NCBI GenBank assembly: GCA_016218025.1
Contig: JACRFD010000010.1
Location: forward strand, 31,792 to 95,791
DNA: 64,000 bases
Direction of reading: 5' to 3'
DNA from: Ignavibacteriales bacterium
GTDB taxonomy: Bacteria > Bacteroidota > Ignavibacteria > UBA10030 > SZUA-254
How positions within the stretch are numbered: position 1 is the stretch's first letter; each line of letters begins with the position of its first letter. Below, one piece after another: positions 37,958 through 45,962 of the stretch. Both the position numbers and the translations under genes were made by a program. The notes beneath the pieces were generated by a model. The model was given only the letters and a program-made list of their open reading frames with translations, was not told the origin of the DNA and ran no database searches.

Positions 37958-38296
37958 TTATTTGGGTGAACATTTAATTTGCCTGTTTAACTTGTGAAGA
38001 TCATTTAAATAGATTTTATCATTGAGAAGTTGCTTTGCAAGGTAATCGAGTATATCTCTGTTTGCAGGAGTTAATAACTTTTTATTAATGCTGTAATAAT
38101 TCCACTTGCCGCGTTTTTCATCGAGTAAAATACCCGCATCCCGCAATAATATCAAATGGTGAGATAGCTTTGATTGTGCCATGCCGAATACTTCCATCAG
38201 CTCGCAGACACATGCCTCCTTCTCAAGAAGCAAAAGCACAGTGCGAAGTCTGACTTCATCCGATAACGCTTTGAAAGTAGCTAGTATTTGTTCCAT
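37958..38296 (-). CDS. arsR: ArsR family metalloid-sensing repressor
   Basis: A 112-residue winged-helix repressor that leaves DNA when arsenite binds. The helix-turn-helix is FGMAQSKLSHHLILLRDAGIL and the metal loop ACVCELMEV (C29, C31) matches the ArsR metal signature. It is the first gene of the operon and should control it through the inverted repeat 10 bases upstream of its ATG. Confidence 0.94.
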   Translation of the reverse strand: MEQILATFKALSDEVRLRTVLLLLEKEACVCELMEVFGMAQSKLSHHLILLRDAGILLDEKRGKWNYYSINKKLLTPANRDILDYLAKQLLNDKIYLNDLHKLNRQIKCSPK

Positions 38297-38305
38297 AATT
38301 AATCC

Positions 38306-38321
38306 ATCAATATATTTTGAT
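38306..38321. promoter_or_regulatory. Candidate ArsR operator
   Basis: ATCAA-TATATT-TTGAT, a perfect 5+6+5 inverted repeat located 10-25 bases upstream of the arsR start. This is where an autoregulating ArsR-family repressor binds in known ars operons. Pattern only. Confidence 0.5.
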
Positions 38322-38491
38322 ACGTAAGATAATCAATCAAGTTACATAAAGCAACTAGTATTTGAGCCCAGTAAGAAAGATTGTTTATACTTGAGTAAAT
38401 ATTTCAATAAACGTGAGATATGTCAGGTTGAGGTTGTATAATCAGCCAAATCTTGGTAGAATGGGTTTGGATGATTGAGAATAGACCCATA

Positions 38492-38860
38492 ATGAATGAA
38501 AAAGTGAAAATATTAATTGTTGACGATGATGAACAGTTGAGGAGATTGTTGTCAGCCCAGTTAGCTGAACATGGATATGATATTAGAGAAGCTGCTTCCG
38601 GGTATGAGGCAATTCCGATGACATATGGGATTGAATTTAAATTGATATTACTCGATTTGAGAATGCCTTATATCAACGGTTTTGATTTTTTAAAATTCGC
38701 GAAGAGAACTTTCCCAAAGGTAAAGATTTTGGTGCTTACGGCTTATGCCGATCTGCTTAATATAAAAAAATGCAGAGATCTTGGAGCTGATGAAGTTATC
38801 GGTAAGCCGTACGATTTGGGTTATTTATTTTACCATATTGAAACCATTCTTAAAAACTGA
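38492..38860 (+). CDS. Single-domain response regulator
   Basis: The receiver domain alone, about 122 residues: acidic pocket DDD in KILIVDDDEQLRRLL, phospho-acceptor Asp in LILLDLRMP, the Thr in VLVLTAYAD and the Lys in VIGKPYDLG. No output domain follows. I start it at the ATG at 38492 because the receiver fold begins five residues later; in-frame ATG (38471) and TTG (38453) starts also exist. It may be a phospho-relay or CheY-like protein; no kinase gene is near. Confidence 0.87.
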   Translation: MNEKVKILIVDDDEQLRRLLSAQLAEHGYDIREAASGYEAIPMTYGIEFKLILLDLRMPYINGFDFLKFAKRTFPKVKILVLTAYADLLNIKKCRDLGADEVIGKPYDLGYLFYHIETILKN

Positions 38861-38880
38861 TTAAATCTTATCAATAAAAA

Positions 38881-38911
38881 ACCCTTGTCATATTATTTAT
38901 ATGGCAAGGGT
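38881..38911. terminator. Terminator between response regulator and outer-membrane protein gene
   Basis: ACCCTTGTCAT and ATGGCAAGGGT pair around a nine-base centre with one mismatch. The strong U run is on the minus strand (TTTTTT at 38875-38880), so it mainly ends the minus-strand gene; it may also stop the plus-strand message. Confidence 0.75.
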
Positions 38912-38978
38912 CATGTCCACCAGAAAATGCACGATTGAACGTACACTAATTAAAACAATCGATTAGAAAATAAAATTC

Positions 38979-39566
38979 CTACCATCCATAACCGATATCG
39001 AAGCGAAGTGCAGGAGCATTGCCGTCGTAATCACCAAAATCAGACTCTTTAGTTGATGCCATGTAATGGTCGATACCTATACCGAGTCCCATTGCAAAAT
39101 CAGCTCCGGGGAACCATTGCCATCCTATTAATCCTCCAATCGATGTAGCATAGAGTGCATTATCTCGATTATCATGATATAATCTGTTATAAGAAAAGTT
39201 TGGTGCTATATAAAAACCCCTGAGCGATTTTTGAGATGGATAAAAACGGACTTCAGCATTCAATCCAAATCCATTTATTGGACCGATGGTTGGTGATTGT
39301 AGACCTGCGCCGATACCGATATTATCTGATACTGCCTGATAGTAAGAAATATTATAAAACAACAAAAACTTCAACGGATTAATTACAATCATATGACGGC
39401 GCGGGGTGATATCTTCACTGGTCGATAAGATTACTGAACTTGTTACTGTAGTATCACCTTTTTGCTCAGTTACAGTTTTTTTCTTTTCCTCAGTACGAAC
39501 TTGAGAATATATAAGTTGTGTTGATATGATGAGGAATAAAAACGGAATGATAATTTTGAATCTCAT
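38979..39566 (-). CDS. Small outer-membrane beta-barrel protein
   Basis: The ATG at 39566 has AGGAG five bases upstream and gives a clean signal peptide (RFKIIIPFLFLIISTQLIYS); the longer frame to 39668 is not needed. The mature part of about 175 residues begins with a basic/Thr linker (EEKKKTVTEQKGDTTVTSS) and then shows alternating beta strands with glycines (NIGIGAGLQSPTIGPINGFGLNAEVRFYPS). It ends in FDIGYGW, an aromatic end typical of barrels. DUF3575/porin-like; no specific ligand. Confidence 0.72.
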   Translation of the reverse strand: MRFKIIIPFLFLIISTQLIYSQVRTEEKKKTVTEQKGDTTVTSSVILSTSEDITPRRHMIVINPLKFLLFYNISYYQAVSDNIGIGAGLQSPTIGPINGFGLNAEVRFYPSQKSLRGFYIAPNFSYNRLYHDNRDNALYATSIGGLIGWQWFPGADFAMGLGIGIDHYMASTKESDFGDYDGNAPALRFDIGYGW

Positions 39567-39681
39567 AAATACTCCTATTTTATTAAGTATATTGATTTTT
39601 TTTACAGGCAGGAGTTTTATGTTAATATTTTTCCGGATTTGCCTGCAAAAAATAAATCCCGATTTCACGGGATATTATTTG

Positions 39682-39771
39682 CGGAGAGGGAGAGATTTGA
39701 ACTCTCGGTACAGGTTGACCCCGTACGACGGTTTAGCAAACCGTTGGTTTAAGCCACTCACCCACCTCTCC
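39682..39771 (-). tRNA. tRNA-Ser (anticodon GCT)
   Basis: Acceptor GGAGAGG pairs with CCTCTCC, discriminator G. Anticodon stem-loop CGGTTTGCTAAACCG gives GCT. A long variable arm (GTACGGGGTCAACCTGTAC) marks a class II tRNA, and the T arm GAGAGTTCAAATCTCTC is intact. About 90 bases; CCA is not encoded. Confidence 0.96.
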
Positions 39772-39836
39772 GTGGATTTAACTTAAATTTTTGTTGTATT
39801 AATGTACTAATTTATCGTTTGAGTTGCAAGATTCAC

Positions 39837-42644
39837 TCACTTTATGAAAATCATCTTTCCGATCTTATTACAGTGGATCTCGGGCTTGGCAATGCCGGAT
39901 GCTATGAATCGATAAAAATAAATTCCAGTTGATATGTTTGAGGCGTTCCACTCAACTGATTGATGTCCAGCTTGTTTAACATCATCAACTAATGATACAA
40001 CTTGTTGACCCAATAAATTATATATTCCAATTTTAACTTTACTCATGACCGGAAGTTGATACCTGATTGTCGTAATGGGATTAAAAGGATTGGGATAATT
40101 TTGTTCTAGTTTATATTCGACGGGTAGTTGATTTTTATCCTCAACACCAGATACAAATCCAATCATAATCGAATCGAGATATGACAATCCTTTAATAGTG
40201 CGTATTGTCAAGGTGTCATTAACCGGCAAAGTAGCACCAGCAGTGTTATAATAAAAATTCAATCGCCAGGTTCTCTTTTGCTGATTTCCAACAACCTCTT
40301 TGAAATAGATGTTGAATATCGTTGAAACAGAACCCGCAAACTTCCAATAAACGAAATCAATATATTTATCAGTTGATAGATTTTTAATCTTAAAATTCAC
40401 TTCTTTCATCGGAATAATGTTATTGGGTGGATATAATGTATCAGCAATGGACGTATCTGCTGTATGATCGTAAAATTCTATTTGATAATCATTGGGCAAC
40501 AGATAACCATTATATTGAGTATAGATATTGCTCCAAATAAATTTTGAGAAGAGAAAAGTAAGTGGATAAATATTCCCAGAATTCCAACCAGTTTTTGCAG
40601 TATCCATTTCTGTTGATCTATCTTCTGAATAAAATGTTAAACCGTTAAATATGGAAGATTCAACTTTTGGATATAGCGGTTCATGCTGTATGATATCAGC
40701 CCCGCTTGTAACATCTCTGACAGTCAGGTATTTTTGTGTTGTTGAACTCGTATCGTCGAAGGTAAGCAAATAAGAATCGGTAACTGTTAATGAAGAATCA
40801 ACTATATGAATCCTATATGGAATATTACAAAAACCGGAGATATTTCTGATCAAAGAAGCATCAAGTGTATCTCTTGCAGAACTCTTAGAAAATGATTCCG
40901 TTGTGTCATATGATGAGAATTCAAAATCTGTGACGACAACTTTTAATTTTGCCGTTCCGGAATTAGGGAGATCGCCCAGAAATATTGTATGTATTTGAGA
41001 CAATGTATCGGGAGATGCTTCGTAATAATCGAATTGATTGTAGCTAACACCGCCATTGATGCTATAGTAAATATTTGCAGACAACGGATTTTGCTCGGCA
41101 TCGCCGATTAACAATTGAAGAGGAATTGTGGGATGATTTATTTCATTGCCTGAGGAAAATTCGGTGTTTAGTATCTTGACATATGGCTTTCCATTTTTTT
41201 CGTTATCGATTGTTACGGCATGTGATTGATTGAAGCCATAGATATTGCCTATAGAATCTTTGATGAATATTTTAAAGATACCAAAAGGAGTATCCTCCAG
41301 TTCATTTGTGTTTAAAACGTATGATCCTGTGTTCGGTTGAGAAACTGTAATCTGCTCCCATGTTTCACCATTATTCGCGCTAAACCAAAGATCGATACTG
41401 CCATTGCTTCTTGAAGAATTCCATTGAATATTTTGTTCTCCACTCAAAGTTAAGTGTGAATCAAGATTTACTAATTTTATGGAATTGTGAACAATCGTCG
41501 TGTCAAATTTAGAATTCCATAAAGCTCGGGCAGATAAAATCTCCTGAGTTACTTCAGATAAAGAATTACCGAGTGTTAGGGTTACCACCAATCTTTTTGT
41601 TTCTCCGGGTTCTAGAGAAAAATAGTTGGTTCCATACATATAATCGCAGTCCATAGGCATGTAAACATACGCAGTATCTAAATATCCGGGCAGAAATTTA
41701 TTCCATAAGAGTTGGTCATTGCTCAGATCCGGTGATGCAGCGATATTAAATACATGGAAACTGCCGGTCCGTTTATTATCTGGTGTCTGAAGAAATCCTT
41801 CAGCAATATAACCCACTCGTTGTCCCTTGTTTCCATAATCATCGTTATCCCACGCATAGATAAAATCATTATCACAGTTATAAAAGGATAGATCATCACC
41901 ACTATCACCATCTCCACCGACTAAGGTACCGGTGATATTGCCCCAAAATACTTTTTCATATTTGTAATCGCTTCGATTCTCAATATCATACATCCTTATG
42001 ATCGTGTTTTTAAAAAGTGGGTCATTCGATTGGAAATATCGAACACCGACAGAAATACCATAACCCTTAATTGTGGAATCACTTGTGTCGGGAAGAAAGA
42101 AACTGTTAAACTCATCATCCCAAGTATCATTTACCTTAAAATATGTTTCAAGTGTTGTAGAGAAAGAATTTGCACCTTTCAATCCATTCCAGACACCCGA
42201 ACCCCATTCGGGGTGATCTTCCCAAAGAGTAGGCCAGGAAGCCGGATTATTACTCATTGCAATGCTCTGCTGATTAGGTTCAATGTATCCGGCAACTGGA
42301 TTAAATCCCCAGAAGTATCCTAATGTTGGATGATGTTCGCTTGATTGTCCATTTCGTGGACTACGTGGTATGATCACAGGATGAAGAGTATCTCCCCGAC
42401 TATTAATCAGTTCAAGACCAACCATAAACGTCATATCACCGATGTAATAATTATCCTGCCATAAACCGCGAATATCTGTACCAATGTTGAATCCAGAGAT
42501 TGCGCCATCATTGTAGAATGATATTGATACAGCATTCGAATCCAGATAGCCAATCCTACGAAGTGCCGGGTCGCTAAGCTGAGAGAATATACTTTGCTGA
42601 AACAATAAGCTTAAAAATAAAATGAAATGTTTTGCACTGTTCAT
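39837..42644 (-). CDS. Large secreted protein with T9SS type A sorting domain
   Basis: A 935-residue exported protein. A signal peptide (KHFILFLSLLFQQSIFS) starts the chain and the C-terminus carries the type IX sorting domain: VEYKLEQNYPNPFNPITTIRYQLP, KIGIYNLLGQQVVSLVDD and STGIYFYRF. The body is beta-rich with Asp-rich loops and Ig-like segments; no catalytic motif was recognised. A GGAGGA site lies four bases before the ATG. It is the last gene of the seven-gene export operon, 13 bases after the DUF1028 gene. Confidence 0.88.
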   Translation of the reverse strand: MNSAKHFILFLSLLFQQSIFSQLSDPALRRIGYLDSNAVSISFYNDGAISGFNIGTDIRGLWQDNYYIGDMTFMVGLELINSRGDTLHPVIIPRSPRNGQSSEHHPTLGYFWGFNPVAGYIEPNQQSIAMSNNPASWPTLWEDHPEWGSGVWNGLKGANSFSTTLETYFKVNDTWDDEFNSFFLPDTSDSTIKGYGISVGVRYFQSNDPLFKNTIIRMYDIENRSDYKYEKVFWGNITGTLVGGDGDSGDDLSFYNCDNDFIYAWDNDDYGNKGQRVGYIAEGFLQTPDNKRTGSFHVFNIAASPDLSNDQLLWNKFLPGYLDTAYVYMPMDCDYMYGTNYFSLEPGETKRLVVTLTLGNSLSEVTQEILSARALWNSKFDTTIVHNSIKLVNLDSHLTLSGEQNIQWNSSRSNGSIDLWFSANNGETWEQITVSQPNTGSYVLNTNELEDTPFGIFKIFIKDSIGNIYGFNQSHAVTIDNEKNGKPYVKILNTEFSSGNEINHPTIPLQLLIGDAEQNPLSANIYYSINGGVSYNQFDYYEASPDTLSQIHTIFLGDLPNSGTAKLKVVVTDFEFSSYDTTESFSKSSARDTLDASLIRNISGFCNIPYRIHIVDSSLTVTDSYLLTFDDTSSTTQKYLTVRDVTSGADIIQHEPLYPKVESSIFNGLTFYSEDRSTEMDTAKTGWNSGNIYPLTFLFSKFIWSNIYTQYNGYLLPNDYQIEFYDHTADTSIADTLYPPNNIIPMKEVNFKIKNLSTDKYIDFVYWKFAGSVSTIFNIYFKEVVGNQQKRTWRLNFYYNTAGATLPVNDTLTIRTIKGLSYLDSIMIGFVSGVEDKNQLPVEYKLEQNYPNPFNPITTIRYQLPVMSKVKIGIYNLLGQQVVSLVDDVKQAGHQSVEWNASNISTGIYFYRFIASGIAKPEIHCNKIGKMIFIK

Positions 42645-42657
42645 GCTTCCTCCACAT

Positions 42658-43740
42658 TTATTTTAAAGTTGATTTTGCCTCTTTAAATTTTTGCAACTGT
42701 TTCCAGAAAGAATCATTAGACGGATCCTTTGCAACAAGTTCTGACTGAATTGCTATTGCCTCATCATAATGCTGAAGCTGGTAATGGCACTCAGCTAAAG
42801 TTTCAAGTATGTTCAAATCGGATGGCAAGAGCCGTACAGCACGCTTTGCAAGTTCCAGCGCCTGCATTTTATCAATATCGTTTGTTGCAAGCAGCCAAGC
42901 GATTTCATTAAGAAGCTTCGGGTCGTCGGGTCTGTTTCTAAGTTGTATGTTGAATTCTTGAGTTACCCTTCTTCTTTCGGTATCTGCCGCTATATATTTT
43001 TTCTGTTTTTCAAATTCTTTTATGGATCTAAATCTCGATTCGAATAAAAATGTAGATTGCCAAAGATTGTATAGCCGCCGTAGTTCAACAAGCGGTAAAG
43101 AATCATCATCAACTCTAATATCAATGAAACTGTCATCAAATCCGGCGTAACCTCCTTTTTCCCTAACAACTAGTAGGGCAGCGGATTGTCTGCCGCGTTT
43201 GTCGCCGCCTGCTTTTTCTGCTGCATCAAGCGCCGAGAGAAGCTTTGTAGCAAGATCACCATCTGTTGTTTCAAATGCACGTGCCATGGCATTTACAACT
43301 TCTCTGCCTGCCAGAATATTTCCTTGAACAGAATATCCTTTTCCAGTTATATGCCCGGCATACTCCAAGCATTTAGATCCTGTATGAGCGAAAGAATTTC
43401 CTTTTGAATCTACAATTCCTAACTGCCGTTCTGCTATACCTGAATCACTTGCGAGTAAAAGTGCTGCAACTTCTGAAGCGGATAATCCTTTTTCGAGTAA
43501 TGATAATCCTTTAGGTCCGAACGTGGTGTTAGCATAAGCCTGTGTAGCAACAGCTCCTACTCCTGCTTTTGCAAATGGCACAACTGCCCCTACACCTAAA
43601 AATTTTGATTGAACGGCAACACCTAAATCTCCAGTTAAACTATCCCATCCCACAATTGAGTATGTTCCAATGTTTATCTGTCCTTTGACAGGATTAAAAG
43701 CTAACGAGCAGAGAATAGCAATAAGTAATATATATTTCAT
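42658..43740 (-). CDS. Exported DUF1028 protein with C-terminal TPR repeats
   Basis: The first 20 residues are a signal peptide. Residues 21-225 are a DUF1028 domain (GTYSIVGWDSLTGDLGVAVQSKFLGVGAVVPFAKAGVGAVATQ), an Ntn-hydrolase-like fold that often carries a C-terminal peptidoglycan-binding or other module. Here it is followed by TPR-like repeats (DPKLLNEIAWLLATNDIDKMQALELAKRAVRLLPSDLNILETLAECHYQLQHYDEAIAIQ). It follows the NHL lipoprotein by two bases. Enzymatic activity has not been shown for the family to my knowledge. Confidence 0.86.
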   Translation of the reverse strand: MKYILLIAILCSLAFNPVKGQINIGTYSIVGWDSLTGDLGVAVQSKFLGVGAVVPFAKAGVGAVATQAYANTTFGPKGLSLLEKGLSASEVAALLLASDSGIAERQLGIVDSKGNSFAHTGSKCLEYAGHITGKGYSVQGNILAGREVVNAMARAFETTDGDLATKLLSALDAAEKAGGDKRGRQSAALLVVREKGGYAGFDDSFIDIRVDDDSLPLVELRRLYNLWQSTFLFESRFRSIKEFEKQKKYIAADTERRRVTQEFNIQLRNRPDDPKLLNEIAWLLATNDIDKMQALELAKRAVRLLPSDLNILETLAECHYQLQHYDEAIAIQSELVAKDPSNDSFWKQLQKFKEAKSTLK

Positions 43741-43742
43741 AA

Positions 43743-44933
43743 TTAATTACATTGCATCTGAGTTGATAAACGGAATCTTCTAATCATTCTATTTCCTGTG
43801 TCTGCAATATAAAGTGTGCAATCGTTGGAGTAAGCAATTCCCTGGGGATTATTCATTGCAGGCAAACCGTTTCGTGCAGTGTTTGATTTTCCGAAAGATT
43901 CAGATTTAAATTGACCTGTCACACTGAATTTTACAACACTATCAAGCTCTGAATCTAATATAAATACTTCTCTTCTGCGTTTGTCGTATGTTGCTGCTGT
44001 TGCGTTGATATATCTTCTTGGTCTTATAAAATCTACACCGCTTTGTGCAGATTTTGCGGGATCAAATTTGGGAAGCCAACCGCGGAAATCATTTGTTTCA
44101 TAATAGACCATCCATATTGCTCCATAAGCATCCTGACTGCTATTCTGTGTCAAAATAAAGTCGTTGCTTGATGGGAAAACCATTATACCGCTTGGATCAC
44201 GAATGTCTGTTATTGCAGTGCCGCCGCTGGCGCGGGTTACAAGATCACCAATCGGAGTCTCAAATTCTTCGTTTGCTTTAAATCTCAAAACACGCGCATC
44301 GGGATCGACAAAACTGCTATTATCATTTCCAGTCCTTGCTACCAGAAAACCGTTACCCGGTAAAATACCGATCCCAACAAATCTTCTCTGAGGGCGTGCA
44401 GGTTCTGAATATACTAATTTTGTGTGAGCCTCGGCTAAATTATGATTGAAAAAATATGATGTATCACGGTAAACATAACTTGTATCGTGTAAAAGCGTAT
44501 CAATTTTAATTCCAGAAATATAAATTGTATCCCATCTTACAAGATTAATTCTGAATATCGCTCCCATAGTATCCAATGTTTTGGGATTAATGGTTTCGGC
44601 ACAAACATAGAGATCTAATTTCGAATTTTGCGCAATCGCTTGCGGATGCATTATATCCTTACTCATCAATATTCTACCACCGGCATCCATCATATGAATC
44701 TGGTTATTTTCATAATCTGCAACATATATTAATTGGTCGTTCCCGATTAATATCGCATTGGGACTTCCGGGTACGTTCCATGGCGGAAATATTTCAACAT
44801 AAGATGTATCACCAAGTTTACCATCGGAATCTTTCACAGCCTGAGGTGGAACAATTCTCGGATCGCAACCTGAAATTATTACTATTGCAGTTACAGTTAG
44901 AACAAATGATATTAAGATAATTTTCTTAGTCAT
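43743..44933 (-). CDS. NHL-repeat lipoprotein
   Basis: A lipoprotein signal ends in the lipobox ISGC (C23) after MTKKIILISFVLTVTAIVI. The rest is a beta-propeller of NHL type: NAILIGNDQLIYVADYENNQIHMMD, KLDLYVCAETINP and GIAYSNDCTLYIADTGNRMIRRF. Such propellers bind peptides or carbohydrates and act as scaffolds. The stop lies two bases before the next gene and its own start follows porV by two bases, so it is tightly coupled. Confidence 0.84.
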   Translation of the reverse strand: MTKKIILISFVLTVTAIVIISGCDPRIVPPQAVKDSDGKLGDTSYVEIFPPWNVPGSPNAILIGNDQLIYVADYENNQIHMMDAGGRILMSKDIMHPQAIAQNSKLDLYVCAETINPKTLDTMGAIFRINLVRWDTIYISGIKIDTLLHDTSYVYRDTSYFFNHNLAEAHTKLVYSEPARPQRRFVGIGILPGNGFLVARTGNDNSSFVDPDARVLRFKANEEFETPIGDLVTRASGGTAITDIRDPSGIMVFPSSNDFILTQNSSQDAYGAIWMVYYETNDFRGWLPKFDPAKSAQSGVDFIRPRRYINATAATYDKRRREVFILDSELDSVVKFSVTGQFKSESFGKSNTARNGLPAMNNPQGIAYSNDCTLYIADTGNRMIRRFRLSTQMQCN

Positions 44934-44934
44934 G

Positions 44935-45960
44935 TTAGTATGCCAAATTTACTGAAACTCTGTGAGCACTTCCTAGCAAATTATAATTTGCAAATGCGTA
45001 GTCGAAACCGATTTTTGTTGTGAGGACAGGAACTACGAAACCGGCGCCAAAACTTAGATCATTTGAACTTGAATTATCTTTGCCGAGTAAAGATTCACCG
45101 ATTGTTCGTTTCAAGCCGGCTCTGAGAAAAACCCACTCTTTCCATTTATATTCTGCACCTATGTGGACATTTTCAGCATTATCGTTCGGATGGTTCAATT
45201 CAATTGTTGTAGTGATTTTGTTTGTTTCATTTTCGTACGGCTCCATTGCAAAACCTATTTTGAATTGTGTTGGCGGAGAAAAAGATTGAAACGATGATAT
45301 ATTCTGACCATCGAATAAAGTAACATTTCCTGTAGGTGCAACATCTGCTCCAAAATTTGTAATTACAATGGCAAATCTTGAAGAACCTAAACCAGTCCAA
45401 TAATATGTACCAAGATCAATCATCGTTCCACGCATTTTTAAAATATCGAGTGTTTCTTCGATATATTTAACGGTGATACCGAAACTGAATTGATCTGTCA
45501 TTCTTCTTCCATAACTTAATCCGATTGCCAAATCTCCATATTTAAAATACCTTCCCGTCCCCTTTGGCTGAGTTTCTGTTGTACTCTGCATCGGGTCTGT
45601 ATTTAATGATGTTAATGAAATTCCAATTGCATCGGATGGTGAGAGATGATAAGCAGCTCCAAAAAATTCGTGTTTTAAATCAACAAGATATTCTGTATGT
45701 GAAAAAATAAATTGGTCATCAGTAAATTGTGTTAATCCTGCAGGGTTCCAATACAAAGCTGAAGCATCATTTGCTATTGCGATGAAGCTTTCACCTATTC
45801 CCACTGCTCGAGCACCAACCCCAATTTTTAAAAATTGAAATGCCGATATTCCCGCACGTTGCCCACCAAGATTTGGTATCAGCTGACTTTCCATAGTTTG
45901 CCATGAAAGTCCGATTAAAAGAATTATTAAACTAATTTTTTTCATTTTAAAATTTTTCAT
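44935..45960 (-). CDS. PorV/PorQ family outer-membrane protein
   Basis: A 341-residue beta-barrel protein. The defining opening is AGISAFQFLKIGVGARAVGIGESFIAIANDASALYWNPAGL, found in PorV (LptO) and PorQ, which shuttle T9SS cargo to the cell surface. The chain ends in a barrel strand (HRVSVNLAY). A second in-frame ATG (codon 6) is closer to the signal peptide KKISLIILLIGLSW. The setting, between a TonB receptor and T9SS-type proteins, fits a dedicated cargo-handling role rather than the single housekeeping PorV; a paralogue elsewhere cannot be excluded. Confidence 0.85.
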   Translation of the reverse strand: MKNFKMKKISLIILLIGLSWQTMESQLIPNLGGQRAGISAFQFLKIGVGARAVGIGESFIAIANDASALYWNPAGLTQFTDDQFIFSHTEYLVDLKHEFFGAAYHLSPSDAIGISLTSLNTDPMQSTTETQPKGTGRYFKYGDLAIGLSYGRRMTDQFSFGITVKYIEETLDILKMRGTMIDLGTYYWTGLGSSRFAIVITNFGADVAPTGNVTLFDGQNISSFQSFSPPTQFKIGFAMEPYENETNKITTTIELNHPNDNAENVHIGAEYKWKEWVFLRAGLKRTIGESLLGKDNSSSNDLSFGAGFVVPVLTTKIGFDYAFANYNLLGSAHRVSVNLAY

Positions 45961-45962
45961 GA

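Noticed and set aside
39526..39786. Plus-strand frame over tRNA-Ser(GCT)
   Set aside because: Overlaps the tRNA and the outer-membrane protein gene on the other strand.
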